Counted from the stretch's first letter, positions 25,906 through 35,382 are shown. The stretch: 64,000 nucleotides of DNA from Nocardia alni (GCF_019038435.1 NZ_JAGPOX010000038.1:1-64000); one strand, 5' to 3'. Numbers and translations are program-made. Notes: generated by a model from the sequence alone, not told the origin.

Positions 25906-27966
25906 GTGCGGTCGCAGCTGCAGGAGGCGTCCCCGTTCGGGTTTCGGATGTGGTGGCGCGCAGGGGATTGCGCCGAATGGTCACCGGGGACTCGACTGCT
26001 GGTGGCGGTGGACGACGGCGAGTCGGTAGAACTGGAACAGCTGTCCTGGACCACCGGCGACGGCGCGCAGTTCACGATCGGCTTCTCCTCGGACATGGCG
26101 AGCTGCTACGGCCATCGGCACACCGCCCACGGTGATGTTGTGGAGGTCCGGGGTGAGATCGACGACAGCCCGGACCGTTCCGTAACCGCCGACAGCGCAC
26201 GCGAATACGAATTCGATACCTCGATCGGGGACGAACCGGCCGGGCGCCTGCGGCTGGTGCTCGACGACGGCAGCGAGGCATCTCTGCGCTCGGTCACCTG
26301 GCGCGACCGGTCCGGCAACGCCTGCTCGGCAGTGCTGCGGTCGCCGAGCCCGTCCGGCACACTCGATGTCACCGAGTTGGTCACCGAGGTGCGAGCCAGT
26401 TCCGAACATCCCCAGATGAACGAGTTCGCCACGAATCTCATACGGGGATCAACCGCCAAATGGCTCGCGCCCTTCACCCGCGCCACGCTGGAATTTCAGC
26501 TTTCCCAACCGATTACGTTGGATCGGTACATCCTCACCTCGGCCAACGACGAGCCTCGTCGCGATCCGGAGACCTGGACGCTGCGCGGCTCGGCGGACGG
26601 AAGTCTGTGGCAGGTTCTGGACACTCGCGTCGGCCAGTCGTTCCCCGACAGGCACCTGTCCCGGATGTACCGGATCGCCAGGTCCGGGACCTACGACCGA
26701 TATCGACTGAACATCCTGCGCAACCAGGGAGCCGGGAACATCCAACTCGAGTCGATCCGTTTTATCGCCGCCGCAAGTGGTTTCGTCGGATATCGCCACC
26801 GCGCGGGCCAGGACCCGGTCGTCTATCGTGGGGTGCGCGTCATGCGGGAGACGCCGCGACCCACCCGCAGGGCCGAACGTCTCGGTGACCTCACGGTCGG
26901 CACGGGCGGCTCCCGGCGAGCCAATGCCCGACCCGTCTTCGAGGATTCGGCGCCGGCCGCCGAGATCACCTCCGATGGGTACCTCTACCGCAGGAACGCG
27001 CGCGGCGCGATCACGCATACCGTCCAACGCGAACCCGACGGCTCGTTGCTGGCCACCGGCAAGAACGAATCCGTATGGCTGGATTTACCGCTGGCACAGT
27101 GGTTCGAGCAGGCCGGCACGATCCTGACCTGGCGGCGGCTAGCGGACGCGGGCCTGACTCTGTGCCTGCTCGACGCGGCCGGAAATCCGCTGTGGCGCCA
27201 GAACTCTCCCTCCTCGACCACGACACCCCCGCCCGCACGACCGCACGAATACGGCGGCCCCACGCTGGAACCGGGATCACGCCTGCGCCGCCAATCGCTG
27301 ACCTCCCCGTCCGGATCGCACACATTGCTGCACCACCACAACGGGAATCTGGTGCTCTACTGCAACACCACCCACACCCCGGTCTGGATGACCGGCACCG
27401 ACTGGCTCGGCGACAGCCGGCTCGACCTGACCTCCGCCGGCGACCTGGTCCTGCGCACCTCCTGCGGCGCACCCGTCTGGCATTCGGGCACAACGAATCT
27501 GGGCGTCATCCGCCTGGAAGTCCGCGACGACGGCGCCCTGGCCCTGCTGAACGCCACCGAAACCATCGTCTGGCAGGCCCTGGGCCACGCCCCCTGCTCC
27601 ACCGCATCCGGACTCACCCCGCCCCGCGGCGCGGTCCTGCGCCGCGGCCAATCACTGCACAACCAGTCCCTGACCTCCGCCCACCGCGACGTCGTCCTGG
27701 CCCACGAGCCCGGAAACGGCATCTGGCTCTACGACGCCGACGGCGCCCCGGCCTGGTACGCCGGCACCGCCACGAGCGCCGGTCTCACCCTGGACATCGA
27801 CGGATACCTCCGGGTCCTCGCCGACAACGGCACCCCCCTCGAGCAACTCGCCGGCCCGGCCGACCACCTCGAGGTGGAGTCCAGCGGAGAAATCCGCCTG
27901 TACACCGAAGACAGCACCGTCGTGTGGAGCAGCCTCGCCGATGCCGAACCCGAGGAGTCGGACTAA
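25906..27966 (+). CDS. Protein with discoidin (F5/8 type C) and bulb-type lectin domains
   Basis: 686 residues; GTG start preceded by GAGGAGG. Residues 1-150 hold two similar beta-rich segments of unknown type. Residues 165-290 look like a discoidin/F5/8C carbohydrate-binding domain (NLIRGSTAKWLAPF, PITLDRYILTSANDEPRRDP, WTLRGSADGSLWQVLDTR, YDRYRLNI). From about residue 455 to the end there are at least two bulb-type mannose-binding lectin modules, with NGNLVLYCNTTHTPVWMTGT and GNGIWLYDADGAPAWYAGT in matching positions. There is no signal peptide, membrane segment or enzyme domain, so secretion would need a non-classical route. The gene stands alone between the SDR and Lrp genes. Confidence 0.8.
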   Translation: MRSQLQEASPFGFRMWWRAGDCAEWSPGTRLLVAVDDGESVELEQLSWTTGDGAQFTIGFSSDMASCYGHRHTAHGDVVEVRGEIDDSPDRSVTADSAREYEFDTSIGDEPAGRLRLVLDDGSEASLRSVTWRDRSGNACSAVLRSPSPSGTLDVTELVTEVRASSEHPQMNEFATNLIRGSTAKWLAPFTRATLEFQLSQPITLDRYILTSANDEPRRDPETWTLRGSADGSLWQVLDTRVGQSFPDRHLSRMYRIARSGTYDRYRLNILRNQGAGNIQLESIRFIAAASGFVGYRHRAGQDPVVYRGVRVMRETPRPTRRAERLGDLTVGTGGSRRANARPVFEDSAPAAEITSDGYLYRRNARGAITHTVQREPDGSLLATGKNESVWLDLPLAQWFEQAGTILTWRRLADAGLTLCLLDAAGNPLWRQNSPSSTTTPPPARPHEYGGPTLEPGSRLRRQSLTSPSGSHTLLHHHNGNLVLYCNTTHTPVWMTGTDWLGDSRLDLTSAGDLVLRTSCGAPVWHSGTTNLGVIRLEVRDDGALALLNATETIVWQALGHAPCSTASGLTPPRGAVLRRGQSLHNQSLTSAHRDVVLAHEPGNGIWLYDADGAPAWYAGTATSAGLTLDIDGYLRVLADNGTPLEQLAGPADHLEVESSGEIRLYTEDSTVVWSSLADAEPEESD

Positions 27967-28107
27967 CAGAGGTCTTCGCGGACCGACCTGGCGACACGGC
28001 GAACCCGCTCAGCCAGCACGGCGCAGTCCGTCGATTGCGTCGTATCGACTGTCAGCACCGGAGCGAGGCCGAGCCGGGAAGTCCGTTCACCAGCACCAGG
28101 AGTCGGC

Positions 28108-29079
28108 TCATCGGCGTGGTGCCGGTAGGCGGGCCAGGCCGGTTCGCTTGACCGTGGTCAGGATGGGGGCGGTTTCGAGGGTTGTGAGGTTGTCTATGGC
28201 GCCGATTGTTTCGGTCAGGAAGGTGTAGAGGGCGGCTAGGTCGGGGGCGGCGACTGCCAGGAACAGGGTGGCGGTGCCTGTTACGGCGCCGGCGAAGCGG
28301 ACCTGGGGATGTTGGGCGAGGCGTTGGCCGGTCTCGTCGAGGATCGAGGGTGGCACGGTCATCCAGAGGAGGGCCTCGGTTCGGATGCCCAGGAGTGCCA
28401 GGTCGACCTCGGTGGCGAGGCGGACGGCTCCCCCGGCGAGCAGTGTGTCCACTCGGTGGCGCGCGGTGACCGGCGATATCTTGGTGCGCTGCGCGAGATC
28501 TCGGTAGGGGGCGCGGCCGTCGTGGACCAGGGCGCGGATGAGTGCGAGGTCGATCTCGCGGAGGGGCGTGGGCTCGGTGACCAGGGGAAGGCCGGGCGAC
28601 AGGGTGCGCGTCTGTTCCTCGGTCAGGATGCCGCCGGACCAGGTGAAGGCGGTCGGGAAGATGCGCAGGAACTCGTGGAAGGTCCAGGAGGTCGCCGAGG
28701 GGGTCGCGACCAACTGGCGGAGCAGGAGGTCGGTGCGCGCCTGCGGGCCGTCCAGGAAGTGGACGGTGCAGACCTCGTCTCCGCCGAGGATGTCGACCCA
28801 GACCGTGTCCGGCCGGCGCGCCATGACGTCGGCGACCTCGGTGACCCGGTTGGGCCGGCACCGCACCCGCAGGACGAGCGGGATCAGGTCGGGGAAGTAT
28901 GCGGGGTTGGGCACGGCGGTCGCGCGCAGCGTGCCGTCGCCGTAGAGGGGGCCGACCCGGCGCACGAGGGTGCGTTCCGGGATGTCGAGAGCGGCGGACA
29001 GTGCGCGCCAACTGATTCTCGGTGCGAGCAGGAGTGCGGCGACTATTCGCCGGTCGATCTCATCGAGCTGACGGCGCAC
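28108..29079 (-). CDS. Double-length Lrp/AsnC-family regulator
   Basis: 323 residues, twice the usual Lrp length, made of two Lrp units in one chain. Unit 1 has an AsnC helix-turn-helix (LDEIDRRIVAALLLAPRISW, IPERTLVRRVGPL) and a RAM-like domain; unit 2 repeats this from about residue 170 (LREIDLALIRALVHDGRAPY, TKISPVTARHRVDTLLAGG) and ends with an effector domain. Known double-Lrp proteins act as pseudo-dimers. It is divergent from the carboxylesterase at 29199 with 119 bases between the starts, so it probably regulates that gene (inference). Confidence 0.88.
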   Translation of the reverse strand: MRRQLDEIDRRIVAALLLAPRISWRALSAALDIPERTLVRRVGPLYGDGTLRATAVPNPAYFPDLIPLVLRVRCRPNRVTEVADVMARRPDTVWVDILGGDEVCTVHFLDGPQARTDLLLRQLVATPSATSWTFHEFLRIFPTAFTWSGGILTEEQTRTLSPGLPLVTEPTPLREIDLALIRALVHDGRAPYRDLAQRTKISPVTARHRVDTLLAGGAVRLATEVDLALLGIRTEALLWMTVPPSILDETGQRLAQHPQVRFAGAVTGTATLFLAVAAPDLAALYTFLTETIGAIDNLTTLETAPILTTVKRTGLARLPAPRR

Positions 29080-29198
29080 ATTCTGAGTTTACCGGCAGAA
29101 AATGGCACAGATACGACAGATTGAACGCGAATATTGGCGCATATCCTGCCCTGCCTGAGTAGATGGATATCGAGAGTGAATCGCACACGGAGGTACTC

Positions 29199-30521
29199 AT
29201 GAGTTCGCAGCAGCCCGTCAGGATCGAACAGGGACAACTTTCGGGCGTGGACCGAGGCGGAGTCACGGCGTTTCTCGGGGTCCCCTACGCGGCCAGCCCG
29301 GTCGGTGACGCGAGGTTCCGACCGCCGGCGGCGCATCAGGGCTGGTCCGGGGTGCGCGCAACCGATCGGCCCGGGCCTTCGGTCCCGCAGTTGCCTTCGC
29401 GGCTGGAGGCGGTCATGGGGTCGCGGAAACCGGACTGGGACGAGGATGGCTGCCTGAACCTCAACGTCTGGGCGCCGACCGCGGCGCTGACCGACGGCCG
29501 ACCCCGCCCGGTGCTGGTGTGGTTCCACGGCGGCGGTTTCAGCAGCGGTTCGGGCGGGTGGGACTGGTACGACGGGGCCCGGCTCGCCGAAGCCGGCGAT
29601 ATCGTGGTGGTCACCGCGAACTACCGCCTGCATGCGCTGGGTTATCTGTGGCTGCCAGAGATCGGCGCGAACAACCTCGGCGCGCAGGATCAGGGCGCGG
29701 CCCTGCGCTGGGTGGCCGACAACATCGCCGCGTTCGGTGGCGATCGCACCACCGTCACGGTCGGCGGGCAGTCGGCCGGTGCGTTCTCCGCGCTGGCCCT
29801 CGCGCTCGATCCGGCGACGGGCCCGCTCCTGCGCCGGATCATCGTGCAGAGCGGACCGTGGGGTCTGGCACCGGAGTCGCAACAGACCGCACGGCAGACC
29901 GCGACCCGCTACTTGGACATCCTCGGCATCGACCGGAACGGCGATGTCGGCGCCGCGTTGCGCGCGGTACCGGTCGCCGACCTGATGGACGGTTACGCCG
30001 CGCTCGCCCGGCCCGGCGCCATCGCGCCACCGATGTTCCCGGTGCTCGGCGGCGCGGGCTATCCCGTGACCTGGTCGGACGCACTCGCGGAGCTGGGCGA
30101 CAAGCAGGTGCTGATCGGACGCACCGAGCACGAGATCACCGCGTTCCGTGCCGGTTCACTCCCGCCCGACGCCCCCGAACTCGCCGAGGAGACCGAGCAG
30201 TTGTTCGGCGCGGGCATCGACCGGATCACCCGCGCACGCGCCGAGGCAGGGGTCCCCGCCCACGTCTACCGCTTCACCCGCACCTCCCAGGCCGCCCCGG
30301 CACTCGGCTCCCCGCATTGCGCGGAACTACCGTTCTTCTTCGACAACCTCGACGCCTATCCGGACGCACCGATGCTCGGCCCGGTCACCGACGCCGACCG
30401 CGAACTGGCCTGCTCCTTCAGCTCGGCCGCCGCCGATTTCGTCGCGACCGGACTCGACAACGACCCGAACTGGCCCGTCTACCGTCCCGGCAACGGCGAG
30501 TACATCTTCCCCGTCGGCTAG
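29199..30521 (+). CDS. Type B carboxylesterase
   Basis: 440 residues of the alpha/beta-hydrolase fold. Oxyanion-hole loop WFHGGGFSSGS, nucleophile elbow TVGGQSAGAFS, and the His in GSPHCAELPFFF form the expected machinery; the opening LGVPYAASPVGDARFRPP is the family signature. There is no signal peptide, so it is probably cytoplasmic. ATG 29199 has GGAGG seven bases upstream. The upstream frame from 29163 is not needed. It is divergent from the double Lrp regulator. Substrate is unknown; carboxylic esters or carbamates are typical. Confidence 0.9.
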   Translation: MSSQQPVRIEQGQLSGVDRGGVTAFLGVPYAASPVGDARFRPPAAHQGWSGVRATDRPGPSVPQLPSRLEAVMGSRKPDWDEDGCLNLNVWAPTAALTDGRPRPVLVWFHGGGFSSGSGGWDWYDGARLAEAGDIVVVTANYRLHALGYLWLPEIGANNLGAQDQGAALRWVADNIAAFGGDRTTVTVGGQSAGAFSALALALDPATGPLLRRIIVQSGPWGLAPESQQTARQTATRYLDILGIDRNGDVGAALRAVPVADLMDGYAALARPGAIAPPMFPVLGGAGYPVTWSDALAELGDKQVLIGRTEHEITAFRAGSLPPDAPELAEETEQLFGAGIDRITRARAEAGVPAHVYRFTRTSQAAPALGSPHCAELPFFFDNLDAYPDAPMLGPVTDADRELACSFSSAAADFVATGLDNDPNWPVYRPGNGEYIFPVG

Positions 30522-30677
30522 CGCGCTGCTGCGCGGACGCGGATTCCGAATCTCCTCGACGCCCAGGGGAATCCGGATCCAACGGATTCGGCTCGAATAC
30601 GAAGCATGACGATATCGAACCGAAAACATCCACGTCGCCAGTGGCCGAACAGCGGTCGTCTGCGCAGAATTGGCTGT

Positions 30678-31187
30678 GTGATCCGGGGTTCGAATCAACC
30701 GCTGCTGTTCCTGGACGTCGACGGGACATTGCTTCCGAGGGGCGGCGACGCATTCGCGGTGGACGAGGTGGATTGGGCCGCTTGGCAACAGCCGTCCAAT
30801 CCGCTCCTGTCCTCGTTGAGCCGAGACCTCGGCGACCAGCTTGCGGCACTGGCCTGCGAACTGGTGTGGGCCACCGGATGGGGCGAGGACGCCAACCGCG
30901 TCATCGCTCCGCTCCTGGGCCTGCCGCGGTTACCCGTGGTGATGCTGCCCATCTATCCTGGCAGCGACTATTACGACGATGAATTACATTGGAAAACAAG
31001 GACTCTGGTCAATGTAGCCGGTGGGCGGCCGTTCGTCTGGGTTGACGACGAACTCAGACAGCAGGACCGGACTTGGGTTCGCGGGAACCACAGCGGCCGG
31101 GCGCTACTGCATCGGGTCGATGGCACGCTGGGCCTGCTCGACGCCGATTTCACCACCGTCGCCGAATGGCTCAGCGAATCACCGTAG
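30678..31187 (+). CDS. HAD-superfamily hydrolase (secondary-structure style phosphatase)
   Basis: About 169 residues from GTG 30678, or 193 from ATG 30606. The HAD motif I LLFLDVDGTLLP holds the nucleophile and acid/base aspartates; later RPFVWVDDELRQQD supplies the motif IV acidic pair. The start is uncertain because neither candidate has a strong ribosome binding site; I prefer the GTG, which puts motif I near the N-terminus as is usual. It is followed after three bases by the convergent end of the flavin oxidase gene. Substrate unknown. Confidence 0.75.
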   Translation: MIRGSNQPLLFLDVDGTLLPRGGDAFAVDEVDWAAWQQPSNPLLSSLSRDLGDQLAALACELVWATGWGEDANRVIAPLLGLPRLPVVMLPIYPGSDYYDDELHWKTRTLVNVAGGRPFVWVDDELRQQDRTWVRGNHSGRALLHRVDGTLGLLDADFTTVAEWLSESP

Positions 31188-31190
31188 GCA

Positions 31191-32558
31191 CTAGCTGCTC
31201 GGGCGGATGTTGCGGTTGTAGCGGAAGAGGTTGGCGGGGTCCAGGTTCGCCTTCATCGTGGCCAGGTGACCGTAGGTCTGCTGGGTGTAGCCGATGCGGG
31301 TTTGGGACTCGTCGGCCCAGTCGCCCGCGCCGTACAGGAAGTTGAGGCTGTGGCCGATCGTCCAAGGGGACAACGTCTCCGCGATCAGGTCGTGACGGTC
31401 GCGGACCGCCGTGCCACCGGATTCGGGAGCCGTGATGAAGCGAGCCAGGTATTCGGCGGCGCGGTGGTCGATCGCCGCGTCGGCCGGACCGGGTCGGCGC
31501 AGCGCGCCGCCCAGGTGACGGAAACCGGCGACCACCGGGACCGGGGAGTCCGCGCCGACGACATCCAGAAGGGCTTGGGTCACATCGGATGTCAGGTCGG
31601 ACAGCAGGGCATTGGTCGCGGAGTAGGCGTGCGGGAAGGGCGGGTCGCTGTAGATGGTGTCGGTTTCTCGGTACGACATCGTGCGCACGGTGTCGGCCAG
31701 TCGTTCACCAATGCCCCGCAACGGCGCGACCAACCGTTCACCGTCGCGCTCCGGCCCTGTGTACGCGATGTTGATCGTGGCGATGTAGCGGCCGCGCAAC
31801 GGTTCCGGGATCACCGGGATGTCGGGCATCGTCATCATGGTGATGGCCGAGGTCATCTCCTCGGGAACGTCTCGCGTCCAGAGCCTCCATGCCTCGAGCG
31901 CCGGTTCCACCAACCTGGTGTCGAAGGTCAGCTGACCGCCGTAGACGGTGGTGATCGGGAGCAGGTCGAGTTCCATTGCGGTGACCACGCCGAAATTGCC
32001 GCCGGTCCCGAGGACCGCGCCGAACAGTTCGTCGTCGGGCGTCAGGTGGCGCAGGCGGCCGTCGGCGGTGACCAGGTCGATCGCCCGCACGTGATCGGCG
32101 GCGTAGCCGAAGGTGCGGGCGAGGATGCCCAGACCACCGCCCAGGTGGTAGCCGATGACCCCGACCGTCGGGGAGGAGCCGTTGAGTGGGGCCAGGCCGT
32201 ATTCGGCCGCCGCAGCGATCTGGCCCTGCGCCTGGACGCCCGCGCCCACGCCCACGCGGGCGGTGCGGGCGAGCGGATCGACCGCGATATCCCGCATCCG
32301 GCGGGTACTGATCAGCACGCCCTCGGCGGCGGCGACCGACAGCCCGTGGCCGGTGGCCTGCACGGCGATCGGAAGCCCGTGGCGCGCGGCGTACTCCACG
32401 GCGGCACGAACATCCTCGGCGTGCAGCGCTCCGACCACGAGCGCGGGCCGGTGGGTGTACGCGGTCTGGAAACCGGTGACCTCCTCGTCGTATCCGGCGT
32501 CGCCCGGGCGGAAGACGGGCCCGGCGACCGCGGGGAGTTCGGTGAGTGAGTGCGTCAT
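31191..32558 (-). CDS. FAD-linked oxidase with berberine-bridge (BBE) C-terminus
   Basis: About 455 residues. The FAD-binding PCMH domain starts with RPALVVGALHAEDVRAAVEY and contains AVQATGHGLS, whose His is the site of covalent flavin attachment in relatives; GVIGYHLGGGLGILARTFG and TGGNFGVVTAMELDLL follow. The C-terminal QQTYGHLATMKANLDPANLF and FRYNRNIRP are the BBE signature. These enzymes oxidise alcohols, sugars or alkaloid-like compounds with oxygen. ATG 32558 was chosen because the domain starts soon after; the frame runs to 32624. It is divergent from a LysR gene 71 bases away. Confidence 0.88.
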   Translation of the reverse strand: MTHSLTELPAVAGPVFRPGDAGYDEEVTGFQTAYTHRPALVVGALHAEDVRAAVEYAARHGLPIAVQATGHGLSVAAAEGVLISTRRMRDIAVDPLARTARVGVGAGVQAQGQIAAAAEYGLAPLNGSSPTVGVIGYHLGGGLGILARTFGYAADHVRAIDLVTADGRLRHLTPDDELFGAVLGTGGNFGVVTAMELDLLPITTVYGGQLTFDTRLVEPALEAWRLWTRDVPEEMTSAITMMTMPDIPVIPEPLRGRYIATINIAYTGPERDGERLVAPLRGIGERLADTVRTMSYRETDTIYSDPPFPHAYSATNALLSDLTSDVTQALLDVVGADSPVPVVAGFRHLGGALRRPGPADAAIDHRAAEYLARFITAPESGGTAVRDRHDLIAETLSPWTIGHSLNFLYGAGDWADESQTRIGYTQQTYGHLATMKANLDPANLFRYNRNIRPSS

Positions 32559-32612
32559 GAGATCCACAGTGCTCGACCCGCTACTAGAAGTCGAACAGCT
32601 AGATCTTCTCGA

Positions 32613-32629
32613 AGCTATAATCAATAGTT
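32613..32629. promoter_or_regulatory. Candidate LysR-binding dyad
   Basis: Imperfect inverted repeat AGCTAT-AATCA-ATAGTT, matching the T-N11-A shape of LysR sites, in the 71-bp gap between the flavin oxidase and its divergent LysR gene. It lies directly against the LysR start codon, as expected for negative autoregulation. Inference only. Confidence 0.45.
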
Positions 32630-33559
32630 ATGGAACTGCGGCAGCTGCGCTACTTCGTCACGGTCGTCGAGGAGGCGAATTTCACCCGCGCCGCGGCCCG
32701 CCTGCATCTGGCACAGCCGGGACTCTCGGCCCAGATCCGGCTGCTGGAAAAGGAGTTGGGACAGTCCCTGCTGGACCGGTCCAGCCGATCGATCACCCCG
32801 ACCGCGGCCGGTACGGCAATACTCCCGCACGCACGAGCGGCCCTCGCTGCCGCACAGCAGGTTTCGCACACCGTCGACGAATTCACCGGCCTGCTGCGCG
32901 GACACGTCCGCATCGGGCTGGTCTCCGGCGCGGCCACCGAAGAGTTCGACGTCACCCGAGTGCTGACCGGATTCCATCGGGACCATCCGCAGGTCGCGAT
33001 CAGCCTCACCGAGGACACCTCCGACCGCATGCTCGCCGCGGTGGTCCGCGGCGATCTCGATATCGCCCTGGTCGGACTGACCGGCGCCGAGCTCGATCCC
33101 AGCCTCGGCATCGACGTTGTTCTGGATACCCGCATCAACGCCGTGGTCGCCACCGCGAATACCGAATTCGACGACCGGACGACACTTTCCGCCCTACGCG
33201 ACTACCCACTGATCTGCCTGACCCGTGGCACCGGCATCCGCGGCGTACTCGAACGAGCTTGCGCTGCCGCCGGATTCACCCCGCGCATCGAATTCGAAGC
33301 CGCCGCACCACCATTGCTCACCCGGCTGGCTTCGGGCGGCCTGGGCATCGCCATCGTCCCCGATCTGCCGGCCGCCCAAGCCGCCGTCGCGGGCGTACGC
33401 ACGGTCGAGATCATCGACCCCGAACTACACGGCCGCCTCGCCCTGGCCTGGCGCACCGACCACCCCGCCAGCCCCGCGGCCAAAGCGCTGCTGGGCCAGC
33501 TGCGCATCGCCTTCGCCTCACCCCGCCCGGGGCCATCCGCAGACTCCCGGGCACCGTGA
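32630..33559 (+). CDS. LysR-family transcriptional regulator
   Basis: 309 residues. The winged helix-turn-helix is complete (LRQLRYFVTVVEEANFTRAA, QPGLSAQIRLLEKELGQSLL), followed by a two-lobed effector domain (VRIGLVSGAATEE, RGDLDIALVGLTG, GGLGIAIVPDL). It is divergent from the BBE-type oxidase, its most likely target. The start ATG has no clear ribosome binding site, so the transcript may be leaderless or nearly so. Its tail runs to within 43 bases of the convergent ABC ATPase gene. Confidence 0.92.
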   Translation: MELRQLRYFVTVVEEANFTRAAARLHLAQPGLSAQIRLLEKELGQSLLDRSSRSITPTAAGTAILPHARAALAAAQQVSHTVDEFTGLLRGHVRIGLVSGAATEEFDVTRVLTGFHRDHPQVAISLTEDTSDRMLAAVVRGDLDIALVGLTGAELDPSLGIDVVLDTRINAVVATANTEFDDRTTLSALRDYPLICLTRGTGIRGVLERACAAAGFTPRIEFEAAAPPLLTRLASGGLGIAIVPDLPAAQAAVAGVRTVEIIDPELHGRLALAWRTDHPASPAAKALLGQLRIAFASPRPGPSADSRAP

Positions 33560-33602
33560 GATACCGGCCGGGACGCAACCGTGCGACTTCAGGACCAGCC
33601 CA

Positions 33603-34406
33603 CTAGAGAATCCGCGACAGGAACGCCTTGGTGCGGTCGTGCTGCGGATTGGCAAGCACCTCACGGGGATTGCCCGACTCGACCACGACGCCGGCGTCCA
33701 TGAACACCAGCTGATCGGCGACCTCGCGAGCGAAGCCCATCTCGTGGGTCACCACGATCATGGTCATGCCGGAGGCGGCGAGTTCGCGCATGACGCCCAG
33801 CACCTCACCGACCAGTTCGGGGTCCAGGGCCGAGGTGGGCTCGTCGAACAGCATCAGCTTGGGGTCCATGGCCAGGGCGCGGGCGATCGCGACGCGCTGT
33901 TGCTGGCCGCCGGACAGCTGTGAGGGGTACGAATCGGCCTTGTCCGCCAAGCCGACTCGGTCCAGGAGCTCCTTGGCCCGGGTGATCGCGTCCGCCTTGC
34001 GGATCTTCTTCACCTGGGTGGGCGCCTCGACGATGTTGTCCAAGGCCGTGCGGTGCGGGAACAGGTTGAAGTGCTGGAACACCATGCCGATGTCGCGACG
34101 CTGGCGAGCGGCGGCGCGAGGGCTCATCTCATAGATCCGATCGCCCTTCTCCCGGTAACCGATCAGATCGCCGTCGACGTACAGCCGTCCGGCGTTGACC
34201 TGTTCCAGGTGGTTGATGCAGCGCAGGAAGGTCGACTTGCCCGACCCGGACGGGCCGATCATGCACAGCACCTCGCCCCGCGTCACCTCCAGCGAGATGC
34301 CCTTGAGCACCTGCAGACTGCCGAAGTTCTTGCACACCTGCTGGGCCAGGATCATCGGGGTCGATCCGTCTCCGAGGTTCGTGGAATCGCTTGCCGCGGT
34401 GGACAT
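33603..34406 (-). CDS. Polar amino-acid ABC transporter ATP-binding protein (GlnQ type)
   Basis: 267 residues with Walker A GPSGSGKST, Q-loop VFQHFNLFPHRTAL, signature LSGGQQQRVAIARAL, Walker B LMLFDEPTSALDPE and H-loop VVTHEMGFA. This is the PAAT (polar amino acid) pattern. Its ATG overlaps the permease stop (TGATG) by one base. It completes a three-gene importer with 34406-36291. A second amino-acid importer at 55222-56664 has no ATPase, so sharing is possible. Confidence 0.94.
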   Translation of the reverse strand: MSTAASDSTNLGDGSTPMILAQQVCKNFGSLQVLKGISLEVTRGEVLCMIGPSGSGKSTFLRCINHLEQVNAGRLYVDGDLIGYREKGDRIYEMSPRAAARQRRDIGMVFQHFNLFPHRTALDNIVEAPTQVKKIRKADAITRAKELLDRVGLADKADSYPSQLSGGQQQRVAIARALAMDPKLMLFDEPTSALDPELVGEVLGVMRELAASGMTMIVVTHEMGFAREVADQLVFMDAGVVVESGNPREVLANPQHDRTKAFLSRIL

Positions 34407-35377
34407 CAGTGAACCCCGCCCGTTCCCCCGGCGACCTCAGTCATGGCGCGCTGCTGCCGGGCAGTCAACTGACGACTCACACCGCGCGAGTAGTACCGCT
34501 CGAGGTAGAACTGCCCGACCATCAGCACGCTGGTGACGACCAGATACCAACTCGCGGCGACCATCAGCAGCGGGATCGGACGGAAGTTGACGCCCGAGAT
34601 GTTGCGCGCCACCCCGTACAGGTCGGTGGTCAGCGGAATAGCGGTCACCAGCGAGGTGGTCTTGAGCATGCTGATCAGCTCGTTGCCGGTCGGCGGGATG
34701 ATCACCCGCATCGACTGCGGCAATACCGTGCGCGTCATCGTCTGCCCCCACGACATGCCCAGCGCGACCGATGCCTCCCGCTGCCCGTCACCCACGGAAT
34801 TGATTCCGGCACGCACGATCTCGGCCATATAGGCCGATTCGTTCAGGCCCAGGCCGATCGTGGCGAACAGCATCGCGGCCTGCCACTGCTGGATGTTCCA
34901 ATCGGTGAAATGCGGTCCGCCGAAGGGGATTCCGAGCTGAATATGCTTGTACAGCGATGGGAACAGCCCCCAGAACACCAGCTGCACATACACCGGTGTG
35001 CCACGAAAGATCCACAGATACACCCAGGACACCGAGCGCAGCACCGGATTCGGCGACAGCCGCATGACCGCCAACGTGATGCCCAGGACGACGCCGATCG
35101 CCATCGCCATCACGGTGAGCTCCAAGGTGACCAGTGCGCCCTGGAGGATCCGCTGATCGAACAGATAATCCCGGTATGTACTCCATTGGTAGCTGTCGTT
35201 GGTGGCCGCGCCATAGAGGAACAGCGCCACCAGCACCAGGATGATCACCGCCGCGACCCACCGGCCCGGATGCCGCAACGGCACCGCCTTGATCGGCGCG
35301 GGCTCTGGTGCGGCCGCAGCCGCGGCGGCACTGGCCGCCGCGGCCTCGGGGGACTTGTCGGGGTCCGTCGAACTCAC
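34406..35377 (-). CDS. Polar amino-acid ABC transporter permease
   Basis: 323 residues. An Ala-rich cytoplasmic N-terminus (about 35 residues) leads into the HEQRo/BPD_transp_1 core: LQGALVTLELTVMAMAIGVVLG, IFRGTPVYVQLVFWG, and the EAA loop ALGMSWGQTMTRTVLPQSMR. The sequence RGTPxxVQ is diagnostic of PAAT permeases. Only one permease gene is present, so it should work as a homodimer. It begins six bases from the end of the binding-protein gene. Confidence 0.93.
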   Translation of the reverse strand: MSSTDPDKSPEAAAASAAAAAAAPEPAPIKAVPLRHPGRWVAAVIILVLVALFLYGAATNDSYQWSTYRDYLFDQRILQGALVTLELTVMAMAIGVVLGITLAVMRLSPNPVLRSVSWVYLWIFRGTPVYVQLVFWGLFPSLYKHIQLGIPFGGPHFTDWNIQQWQAAMLFATIGLGLNESAYMAEIVRAGINSVGDGQREASVALGMSWGQTMTRTVLPQSMRVIIPPTGNELISMLKTTSLVTAIPLTTDLYGVARNISGVNFRPIPLLMVAASWYLVVTSVLMVGQFYLERYYSRGVSRQLTARQQRAMTEVAGGTGGVH

Positions 35378-35382
35378 TCAGC

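Noticed and set aside
30683..30702. T-arm-like sequence GGGGTTCGAATC suggesting a tRNA or attachment site
   Set aside because: No acceptor, D or anticodon stems surround it, and it lies within the HAD hydrolase reading frame, where the codons encode RGSNQP.
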